A stretch of DNA of 5,012 nt, taken from Acidobacteriota bacterium. Lineage in GTDB: Bacteria > Acidobacteriota > Terriglobia > Bryobacterales > Bryobacteraceae. Positions 1-5,012 of the stretch are shown in pieces. The position numbers and the translations under genes are program-made. The stretch lies in the NCBI GenBank assembly GCA_016871135.1, contig VFZQ01000469.1:1-5012 (forward strand). The letters are read 5' to 3'. Below the pieces are notes generated by a model, which saw only the letters and a list, made by a program, of their open reading frames with translations, did no database searches and was not told the origin of the DNA. Each line of letters opens with the position of its first letter. The stretch's first letter is position 1.

Positions 1-1614
1 CGAGGTATTCACCAGCGTCACTCGCACCGAGTCCTCCGTCACGCGATCCACCAGTGCCGCCACATCTTCCGGAATGCCCGCGCGCTTGCGATCCGGGTCG
101 AAATACCGCAGCCGCACATGTAACAATCCGCCGTGGTAGATATGATTCGGCCCGCCCATCATCTGCTGCACCAGTCCTTCGAGCACCACAGGGTTCCGAT
201 TCTGCCAGTGATGCACGTTCATGTCCTTCACCGGCGTCGTGTCGGTGCGAATCATTTGCAGCCGCCGCAAGCACTCCTGGTAGTTCGCTTTCAGAGTCGC
301 AACCGGCCAGTCCGGATTTCGACCCTGCAGAAACGCGATCCATGGCCCCTCGTTTTTGTCGTCGCCCTTTGCCTTGTGATACGGCGCGGCCGATAATGCC
401 GGCACGTCGACCAGTTTCTCCATCAGCTTCCAATCGTTGTCGGCGAAGCTCATGTACCAAAGATTCACCGGATACTGCGGCACCGCCGGGCGCCAGTCGT
501 ACCAGCCTTGCTCGGCGTGACGGTTCGGCACGAGCGTTCGGCCGCCCTCGATCTTCGAAACACCCGCGCTATATGCCTGTTGCGATCGCGGCAGTTCGAG
601 ATACTTCGCATCGCCCGTCATCAAGTACGCGTTCGATCCGCCGATCATTGTCGCTTCCAATTGGTTGAACAGCCCGTGCGGCCATCGCCAGCCGTAGTAG
701 CCCCCATACCATTTGCCGTCCATCGTTTCGCCGATCTTCCCATTTGGCCCGACGTTGTCCGGAATTACGCCGCCGTTCTGTTTCACGCGGTCCATCCACG
801 CTGAGACATAATCGGTGATCCACGTTTTATAGCGCGCATCGCCGGTGTACATGTACGCGTTGGCGATCAGTGACGTCGCCGCCAAATTCAGAGGCACGTC
901 GGCGCGCATCATGCGCTTGTTCATCGTGTCCAGGATGTTCGGAAACAGCTTGTCGTCGACCCAGGCTTTCGAATGCGTGACGTTGGGAATATCGTTGAAC
1001 GGCAGCGGATAGTCCTTTAATACGTCGCGATGCGTCTCCCAGTCCTCGGCGGTGTTGACGAACCGCGGGCCCTTCGATCCCGTGATCGGCGAGGTGATGC
1101 GCTTGTGCACCGGATCCCAATTCGGCCCCGTGGTGTACATGGCCGCGAAGTCCAGCGCGCGCTTCCGCATCTGCGGTTCGTATGGATTCGCGAGTCCAAA
1201 GAAGTAGAAGTTGACGTAGCTCTCGCCGTGGTGCATCCAGTCGTAATAGGAATCGAACTCCTTCGACACGGTTCCGTACTTGGTGAACAGATCCGTTACG
1301 CGATTCCACAAAAGCCGCGACCACGCGTCCATGCGTTGATCGCCGCCGAGCGCGTAGTAGAGCGGGAAGTTGTAGAAGCTCTCGTAGCCGTCATCGCTGC
1401 CGTCCATGCCCGGCCATTTGTCCAGCCAGATGAGCGTGCCGTCGGGCCGCGTGTAGCGCTTGACGAACTCCTGCGACGCCGGCCAATACTCCTTCAAGAG
1501 ATGGCGTTGCCACAACGCCCACTCAGGCGCGGGCTGCGCTTTGTCGATCTTTACGACGACGGGCTCGCCCAAACATACGAAGACCGCCAGCGCGGCCAAA
1601 CAAAAACGCTTCAT
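1..1614 (-). CDS. Secreted protein of unknown function with alpha/alpha-barrel-like repeats (3' end outside window)
   Basis: Translating the minus strand from the ATG at 1614-1612 gives 538 uninterrupted codons to the left edge, so the C-terminus is missing. The start is supported by a classic export signal: MKRFCLAALAVFVCLG has a basic n-region (K2, R3) and a hydrophobic core, with likely cleavage around residues 16-18; no good lipobox is seen. The mature part is rich in Trp, Tyr and Asp. It has an acidic-aromatic segment at 71-87 (GSDDGYESFYNFPLYY region), a YYDWMHHGES motif at 123-132, and two related helical segments, NAYMYTGDARY (252-262) and NAYLMTGDAKY (328-338). The A-Y-x-x-TGD-x-x-Y pattern is typical of alpha/alpha-toroid ('six-hairpin') glycosidases and lyases, so a carbohydrate-active or carbohydrate-binding role outside the cytoplasm is inferred. 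I cannot assign a GH or PL family or name catalytic residues. No strong ribosome binding site precedes the ATG. The gene is divergent from the Uma2 gene, with 36 bp between start codons. Confidence 0.85.
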   Translation of the reverse strand, partial: MKRFCLAALAVFVCLGEPVVVKIDKAQPAPEWALWQRHLLKEYWPASQEFVKRYTRPDGTLIWLDKWPGMDGSDDGYESFYNFPLYYALGGDQRMDAWSRLLWNRVTDLFTKYGTVSKEFDSYYDWMHHGESYVNFYFFGLANPYEPQMRKRALDFAAMYTTGPNWDPVHKRITSPITGSKGPRFVNTAEDWETHRDVLKDYPLPFNDIPNVTHSKAWVDDKLFPNILDTMNKRMMRADVPLNLAATSLIANAYMYTGDARYKTWITDYVSAWMDRVKQNGGVIPDNVGPNGKIGETMDGKWYGGYYGWRWPHGLFNQLEATMIGGSNAYLMTGDAKYLELPRSQQAYSAGVSKIEGGRTLVPNRHAEQGWYDWRPAVPQYPVNLWYMSFADNDWKLMEKLVDVPALSAAPYHKAKGDDKNEGPWIAFLQGRNPDWPVATLKANYQECLRRLQMIRTDTTPVKDMNVHHWQNRNPVVLEGLVQQMMGGPNHIYHGGLLHVRLRYFDPDRKRAGIPEDVAALVDRVTEDSVRVTLVNTS

Positions 1615-1650
1615 CCGGATAGCATATTCGATTTGGACTACCATAAGCGC

Positions 1651-2193
1651 ATGGCGACAAGGACGGCCTTTACGCTGGAACAACTCGCTGGTCTTCCGGA
1701 AGACGGTATGCTTCATGAGCTCGACGAAGGGGAGTTGATTGCTAAGACAAAGCCCGCACGGAATCACGGCCGATGCCAAGCCCGCATCGCTTATTTCTTG
1801 AATGGTTTCGTCTTGCCGAACCGAGCCGGTGAAGTTCAAACGGAATCCGGATTCGTGCTCGGTCGCGATCCCGAAATCCTTCGCGGCCCCGATGTCGCTT
1901 TCGTCCGCGCTGAGCGCCTCATTGGAATTCCCGACGACGGTTGGCCCGAACTCGCGCCCGATCTAGTCGTCGAAGTTGTCTCGCCCTCGGAAACCGCCAG
2001 CCAGATTAATCGCAAAGTCAGGCAATTCCTGGCGGCCGGTTCGCAATCCGTCTGGGTCGTCTATCCGGATACTAGGAGCGTTGACGTCTTCGAATCGACT
2101 GGTCAACACCGCGTCATGAAAATCGGTGGCACGCTGACGACGCCCGCTCTGCCGGGCTTCGAGCTCACCGTCGCCGCGATTTTCGAAGACTGA
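1651..2193 (+). CDS. Uma2 family (DUF820) putative restriction-endonuclease-like protein
   Basis: This 180-residue protein is the usual length for the Uma2/DUF820 family, which has a PD-(D/E)XK nuclease fold. Visible family hallmarks, in order, are an N-terminal T-x-E-x-L-x-x-LPEDG segment (8-19), GELI with E28, a P-x-x-x-HG helix start (H39), the GPDVAFV strand (D81), the PDLVVEVVSPSE core with E108, K122 in the following helix, AAGSQSVWVVYPDTRSV (128-144) and the C-terminal LPGFELTV strand. D81, E108 and K122 are the probable active-site set, so the nuclease centre looks intact. The family is abundant in Cyanobacteria, Chloroflexota and Planctomycetota, and its biological role is not settled. 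The same frame stays open upstream to about 1030, but that part is antisense to the secreted-protein gene and does not resemble Uma2. I chose the ATG at 1651 because homology begins there; an in-frame TTG at 1633 is possible. No clear Shine-Dalgarno is visible. The stop lies 3 bp from the convergent dehydratase stop. Confidence 0.9.
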   Translation: MATRTAFTLEQLAGLPEDGMLHELDEGELIAKTKPARNHGRCQARIAYFLNGFVLPNRAGEVQTESGFVLGRDPEILRGPDVAFVRAERLIGIPDDGWPELAPDLVVEVVSPSETASQINRKVRQFLAAGSQSVWVVYPDTRSVDVFESTGQHRVMKIGGTLTTPALPGFELTVAAIFED

Positions 2194-2196
2194 CCG

Positions 2197-3360
2197 CTAC
2201 CAGTCCGCGACGGAGCCATCTTTCCGAAACACCGCCATCGTGACCTCAGGCTCAAACGGATGCTTGTCCGCTTCGGCTTCGTTAATGTCGATACCAAGAC
2301 CGGGCGCCGCTGGCGGTAGCGCATAACCGCGGTCGATCGGCATCTGGCCGATCACAACATCCTTCCGCCACGGCACGTCCTTGCGCACCACTTCCTGGAT
2401 CAAGTAGTTCGGCGTCGCGAATGCGATGTGCGTGCAAGCCGCGGTCGAAATCGGACCTTGCGGGTTATGACAGGCGATTGCAATTGAATACGCCTCGGCC
2501 ATCGCCGCGATCTTCCGCACTTCGCTGATGCCGCCCGAATGGGAACAGTCCGGCTGCGCGATCGCGCACGCGCGCTTTTCGAACAACTCGCGGAACTCCC
2601 AGCGGCCGACGAGACGTTCGCCGGTCGCGATCGGGAAGGGAAGCGCCTGGCACACCTCGCGAAGTCCGTCGATTGATTCAGGCCAGCAGGGCTCTTCGTA
2701 CCAATAGAGGTTGTAGTCGACCAGCATGCGGCCGAATTGAATCGCGGCCGCGGGCGTAGTTCGCGCATGCAGGTCGAGCATGATGTCCATCTCGTCGCCG
2801 CCGGCCAGCCGCATCGCTTCCACGCACTTCGCCGCACGTTTCAACACCGCGGGGGACTCGATCGGATCGCTCACCGGAATCGGCATCGACTTCACCGCGT
2901 CGAAACCCTCTTCTTTACTTTGCAGCAACCGCTCGGCGAACTCTTGCGGCTCCAGCGTTCCGTAGATGTCTTCGAGTTTACCGCCGCCCAAGTGATCGTA
3001 AAAGCGCAACCGGTCGCGCACGGGCCCGCCGAGCAGTTCGCAGACCGGGCGATTCAGCTCCTTGCCCTTGATGTCCCACAGCGCTTGATCGATGCCGCTC
3101 ATCGCCGAGTAGTTGACGATGCCGCCGCGCCAAAAATACTGACGGTGCATTACTTGCCAGATGTGCTCAATTCGGCGCGGGTCTTGGCCGATCAGCAGCA
3201 CGCTCAGGTCTTCGACGGCGCCGACAACCGACTTAGTCTTCCATTCGAGCGTGGCCTCGCCCCAACCATACAAGCCGGGTTGATCGGTCTCGACTTTGAC
3301 AAATATCCAATTGCGCATGCGCGCGTTGACGACGCGCGTCAGAATCCGTGTGATTTTCAT
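2197..3360 (-). CDS. D-galactonate dehydratase-like enzyme, mandelate racemase/muconate lactonizing enzyme family (enolase superfamily)
   Basis: This 387-residue cytoplasmic enzyme probably dehydrates a sugar acid to a 2-keto-3-deoxy acid in a Mg2+-dependent reaction. The N-terminal capping domain (about 1-125) opens MKITRILTRVV and contains YGWGEATLEW and SGIDQALWDIKGK (88-100), both typical of DgoD-like proteins. The barrel domain carries metal ligands D196 (LDLHAR), E222 (YEEP) and E248 (ATGER), spaced 26/26. H198 is also present, as are D271 (QPDCSHSGGISE), H298 (ACHNPQGP), the usual general acid/base partner of that Asp, and E323 (IQE). Compared from memory with E. coli DgoD, these sit at a constant offset of 13 residues, so the active site appears complete. 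The C-terminus ends in DGSVADW, as DgoD ends in DNSVAEW. Substrate cannot be fixed from sequence: galactonate is the best guess, and other aldonates or uronate-derived acids are possible. A 61-codon Cys-rich ORF ends 6 bp upstream on the same strand, so co-transcription is likely. Upstream GTAGAG is only a weak ribosome binding site. Confidence 0.93.
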   Translation of the reverse strand: MKITRILTRVVNARMRNWIFVKVETDQPGLYGWGEATLEWKTKSVVGAVEDLSVLLIGQDPRRIEHIWQVMHRQYFWRGGIVNYSAMSGIDQALWDIKGKELNRPVCELLGGPVRDRLRFYDHLGGGKLEDIYGTLEPQEFAERLLQSKEEGFDAVKSMPIPVSDPIESPAVLKRAAKCVEAMRLAGGDEMDIMLDLHARTTPAAAIQFGRMLVDYNLYWYEEPCWPESIDGLREVCQALPFPIATGERLVGRWEFRELFEKRACAIAQPDCSHSGGISEVRKIAAMAEAYSIAIACHNPQGPISTAACTHIAFATPNYLIQEVVRKDVPWRKDVVIGQMPIDRGYALPPAAPGLGIDINEAEADKHPFEPEVTMAVFRKDGSVADW

Positions 3361-3366
3361 TCGACT

Positions 3367-3552
3367 CTACGAGCGTACAACGCCCGAAGGCTGAGGTTTC
3401 TTGCGCGCCCCAAGCGACGTGTGCGCCAACTCCCGTTTGCATTGATCGGCGGCCTGGCGGTTCTCCGGCCGGTTCGGGCAAATCGAGCAGCGCATGCCGG
3501 TGCATTTGTAGGTTTCGCAGCACGCGGTACGAACTAGGATCAGAGTCGACAT
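3367..3552 (-). CDS. Small Cys-rich protein of unknown function, probable operon partner of the dehydratase
   Basis: A 61-residue ORF beginning MSTLILVRTACCETYKC ends 6 bp upstream of the dehydratase ATG on the same strand. Six cysteines occur in the first 38 residues: C11, C12, C17, C22, C25 and C38. C12-x4-C17-x4-C22-x2-C25 is a compact motif followed by P26, N27, R28 and P29, which suggests a metal or iron-sulfur site (inference). The C-terminal half is basic and hydrophilic (KRE, ARKK), with no membrane segment or signal peptide. Most codons end in G or C, as in neighbouring genes, which supports real coding. The frame stays open upstream to an ATG at 3600, adding 16 residues (MIAWIRSCKTVAFLNP). 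I prefer the inner start because the motif-rich part begins there, but neither start has a convincing ribosome binding site. I do not recognise a named family with certainty, so function is unassigned. It could still be a chance ORF. Confidence 0.55.
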   Translation of the reverse strand: MSTLILVRTACCETYKCTGMRCSICPNRPENRQAADQCKRELAHTSLGARKKPQPSGVVRS

Positions 3553-3679
3553 CGGATTCAAAAATGCAACTGTCTTGCAGCTACGAATCCAGGCTATCAC
3601 AGCGGTCCGGGGGCTTTCAAGTGATTTGTTGAGAAAAACCCGCGTTCCTGGTGACTCACTTGTCTCGAAGATGCAAATC

Positions 3680-3706
3680 TTGATATCTCACGGCGGTTCT
3701 TATACT
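3680..3706 (+). promoter_or_regulatory. Candidate sigma70-type promoter for the membrane-protein gene
   Basis: TTGATA (3680-3685) and TATACT (3701-3706) each match the -35 and -10 consensus at five of six positions, but the 15-bp spacer is shorter than the usual 16-18. Transcription would start near 3713, giving a leader of about 160 nt before the ATG at 3875. No comparable match lies closer to the start codon. The call rests on motif resemblance only. Confidence 0.35.
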
Positions 3707-3713
3707 GTCGTCT

Positions 3714-3747
3714 CTTTGGCTCGTCTTGGTGGCCAAAGCCCCACCAG
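3714..3747 (+). promoter_or_regulatory. Overlapping inverted repeats in the leader upstream of the membrane protein
   Basis: CTTTGGC (3714-3720) and GCCAAAG (3732-3738) form a perfect 7-bp inverted repeat with an 11-nt loop. The loop and 3' arm contain TTGGTGG (3726-3732), which can instead pair with CCACCAG (3741-3747) with one G-U pair. The two stems share base 3732 and are mostly exclusive, although a pseudoknot is conceivable. The element begins almost exactly where transcription from the candidate promoter would start. It could be a 5'-end stabilising hairpin, an operator or chance. No T-tract follows, so it is not a standard terminator. Confidence 0.3.
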
Positions 3748-3874
3748 ACGCGGTTGCCGTGGCCGTAAAGCGGTTCGTTCGCGAATCGCAAACGATTTGC
3801 CGAATCCCTCGATCGGACGCTTCCTCGGCTTCCGCTTCTTTCCGGCGGTGGGGTTCTGTGGCACTATCATTGTC

Positions 3875-4906
3875 ATGCCCCACGTCACCCGCGACACGCT
3901 ACAGCAAGCGGTGAACTCCGGAATCGTCTCGCCGGAACAAGCCGAAGCGCTGTGGCAGTTCCTGGAGACCCGAGCCACCGGCCCCGCGTTCACGTTCACC
4001 AACGTCCTCTATTACCTGGGCGGCATGATCGCTATCGGCGCGATGAGTCTCTTCATGACGCTCGGCTGGCAGACATTCGGCGGTTGGGGGATTTGTGCAA
4101 TCGCCATCGTCTACGCCATGATCGCGCTGGGCGGCGCGCATCTGCTGAATGCAAGAAATCTAAAGACGCCCGCGGGTATCCTCGCGGCGCTCGCGGTCGT
4201 ACTTGTCCCGCTGGCGATCTACGGCGCGCAGGCGGCGATGGGCTCGTGGGACGACGTGCGCCCGTATCGCGACTATCACTACATCATCGACTGGCGATGG
4301 GCGTTCATGGAGTTGGGAACGCTGTTTGCGGGCGCGTTGATTCTTTACGCCTACCGGCTTCCCTTCGCGGTCATGCCGCTCGCCGTCACGCTCTGGTACA
4401 TGAGCATGGATTTCGCTCCGCTTCTCGCCGGTGGCGAGGATTTCGACTGGAAGTTTCGCAAGTTGGTCTCGATGATCTTCGGACTCGCGATGATCGCTCT
4501 GGCGCTCTTTGTTGATGTGCGTTCGCGCCGCCAGCCCGACTACGGGTTCTGGCTGTACCTTTTTGGAATGGCCGCGTTCTGGGGCGCGCTGTCCATGTCG
4601 GACTCGAACAGCCAACTTGGCAAGTTTCTGTATGGCCTGCTGAACACCGCACTCATCTTTGTCGGCGCGATACTGGCGCGGCGCGTGTTCACGGTGTTCG
4701 GCGGGCTCGGGTTGTGCGGTTATCTGGGCTATCTCTCCTACAACGTTTTCAAGGACAGCGTCCTATTTCCCATCGCGCTGACGGCGTTGGGCCTCGCGAT
4801 TGTCGGCGGCGGCATCTGGTGGCAGCGGAACGAATCGCGTCTGCGAGATACATTTCGCTCGCTGTTGCCGGCCGCCATGCGTGAGACGCTGGCGGCGGCG
4901 GACTAA
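3875..4906 (+). CDS. DUF2157-like polytopic membrane protein
   Basis: This 343-residue integral membrane protein starts at the ATG at 3875. A soluble N-terminal segment, MPHVTRDTLQQAVNSGIVSP followed by EQAEALWQFL (1-30), matches the style of the DUF2157 cytoplasmic helical region, in which a 'G-x-(I/L)-S-x-EQA' helix precedes the membrane part. About nine or ten hydrophobic segments follow, near residues 43-64, 70-90, 100-121, 142-160, 163-180, 197-213, 223-240, 250-267, 271-286 and 296-314. A short charged tail (WWQRNESRLRDTFRSL onward) ends the protein. The loop at 122-140 is rich in Asp, Arg, Tyr and His and is probably extramembrane. Function of such proteins is unknown, and no transporter or enzyme motif is visible. 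The frame is open for 100 codons upstream, but that stretch is Arg-rich with no family resemblance, so the ATG at the homology boundary is preferred; there is no evident Shine-Dalgarno. The gene appears monocistronic and converges on the next gene, with 6 bp between stops. Confidence 0.85.
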   Translation: MPHVTRDTLQQAVNSGIVSPEQAEALWQFLETRATGPAFTFTNVLYYLGGMIAIGAMSLFMTLGWQTFGGWGICAIAIVYAMIALGGAHLLNARNLKTPAGILAALAVVLVPLAIYGAQAAMGSWDDVRPYRDYHYIIDWRWAFMELGTLFAGALILYAYRLPFAVMPLAVTLWYMSMDFAPLLAGGEDFDWKFRKLVSMIFGLAMIALALFVDVRSRRQPDYGFWLYLFGMAAFWGALSMSDSNSQLGKFLYGLLNTALIFVGAILARRVFTVFGGLGLCGYLGYLSYNVFKDSVLFPIALTALGLAIVGGGIWWQRNESRLRDTFRSLLPAAMRETLAAAD

Positions 4907-4912
4907 TCAACG

Positions 4913-5012
4913 CTATTTGCCGTCGCGCTTGAATACGACCGGCGGCGCCGCCGGTTCCAGTTTGACCTCGACGCGGTCGATGACGCCGTCAAGCGAGGTC
5001 AGGAACTGCACC
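4913..5012 (-). CDS. C-terminal end of an unidentified protein (5' part outside window)
   Basis: Thirty-two codons enter from the right edge on the minus strand and end at a TAG (complement of 4913-4915). The peptide begins VQFLTSLDGVIDRVEVKLEP and ends VVFKRDGK. It alternates hydrophobic and charged residues like a terminal beta-strand (DGVIDRVEVKL), with a basic tail. Such ends occur in sulfatases and in serine hydrolases with a C-terminal beta domain, but this fragment is too short to choose between them. Its stop faces the membrane-protein stop, and this tail-to-tail arrangement plus GC-rich third positions support a real gene. Confidence 0.6.
   Translation of the reverse strand, partial: VQFLTSLDGVIDRVEVKLEPAAPPVVFKRDGK
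4938..4955. repeat. 18-bp perfect GC-rich palindrome
   Basis: ACCGGCGGCGCCGCCGGT is its own reverse complement. It lies 32 bp past the membrane-protein stop and inside the final codons of the converging minus-strand gene, where it reads as Pro/Ala codons. RNA from either strand could form a strong hairpin with a 7-bp stem and 4-nt loop. There is no following T-tract on the plus strand, so it would at most be an atypical transcription-end or RNA-stabilising structure. Confidence 0.4.

Larger units (their letters stand above)
3553..3874. other. Intergenic region between divergent transcription units, no convincing gene
   Basis: About 320 bp separates the small Cys-rich ORF (minus) from the membrane-protein ORF (plus). 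Several frames are open here on both strands, but their translations are Arg/Ser-rich and lack recognisable motifs. The plus side has a candidate promoter at 3680-3706 and a stem-loop at 3714-3738. On the minus side, TTGAAA (complement of 3615-3620), with a poor -10 around 3593-3599, is the only weak promoter candidate ahead of the Cys-rich ORF and dehydratase. I saw no tRNA, terminator with a T-tract, tandem repeat or clear operator. Confidence 0.6.

Noticed and set aside
54..1324. Several open frames of 60-204 codons on both strands under the secreted-protein gene
   Set aside because: All overlap the continuous 538-codon minus-strand reading frame and have Arg/Ser/Pro-rich translations without motifs.
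1613..1620. ATCCGGAT palindrome between the divergent starts as an operator
   Set aside because: Eight bases is too short to separate from chance, and it overlaps the start codon of the secreted-protein gene.
1030..1650. In-frame upstream extension of the Uma2 gene (207 extra codons)
   Set aside because: It lies wholly or mostly antisense to the secreted-protein gene, is Arg/Val/His-rich with no domain resemblance, and Uma2 homology begins exactly at the ATG at 1651.
2737..3537. 266-codon plus-strand open frame
   Set aside because: It is antisense to the well-supported dehydratase and the Cys-rich ORF; the His/Arg/Ala-rich translation is typical of a shadow frame in GC-rich DNA.
3575..3874. 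100-codon N-terminal extension of the membrane protein
   Set aside because: The translation is Arg/Ser-rich and unlike DUF2157 proteins, and it overlaps the candidate promoter and stem-loop; the ATG at 3875 starts directly before the recognisable N-terminal helix.
3597..4141. Minus-strand open frames of 64-100 codons upstream of and across the membrane-protein start
   Set aside because: Partly antisense to the membrane protein, with no motifs and compositions typical of chance frames.
1..5012. CRISPR array, tRNA, transposase or phage genes
   Set aside because: No regularly spaced repeats, cloverleaf-like sequence, terminal inverted repeats or transposase/phage motifs were seen by eye.

Overview
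The window is a GC-rich bacterial chromosomal fragment (about 60% GC by eye) with four substantial protein genes, one probable small Cys-rich gene and the tail of a sixth gene. Gene content suggests an environmental heterotroph that degrades complex sugars. An exported protein with alpha/alpha-barrel-like repeats, a sugar-acid dehydratase of the enolase superfamily, a Uma2-type nuclease-fold protein and a DUF2157-like membrane protein are the sort of mix common in Planctomycetota and in lineages such as Hydrogenedentota, Verrucomicrobiota or Acidobacteriota. That placement is inference; no rRNA or other phylogenetic marker is present. None of the start codons has a strong Shine-Dalgarno sequence.

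Layout. Bases 1-1614 (minus strand) hold the first 538 codons of a large secreted protein that runs off the left edge. It diverges, across only 36 bp, from a plus-strand Uma2-family gene (1651-2193). Three bases beyond the Uma2 stop, a minus-strand gene ends tail to tail: a 387-residue D-galactonate-dehydratase-like enzyme (2197-3360) with all the expected metal-binding and acid/base residues. Six bases upstream of it on the same strand lies a 61-codon Cys-rich ORF (3367-3552), probably its operon partner. Bases 3553-3874 hold no convincing gene; they look like a divergent regulatory region with a candidate plus-strand promoter followed by a stem-loop. A 343-residue polytopic membrane protein with a DUF2157-like N-terminus follows (3875-4906, plus). 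It converges, 6 bp apart, on the C-terminal 32 codons of a minus-strand gene entering from the right edge.

Function. The dehydratase makes a 2-keto-3-deoxy sugar acid from an aldonate-type acid. The neighbouring secreted protein could supply carbohydrate substrate, but the two are not in one operon, so this link is only contextual. The Uma2 gene is wedged between them with almost no intergenic DNA, as if inserted or compacted there. I see no tRNA, rRNA, CRISPR array, transposase or attachment site. The window is largely ordinary; the features most worth a second look are the small Cys-rich ORF, the uncharacterised secreted protein and the structured leader ahead of the membrane protein.
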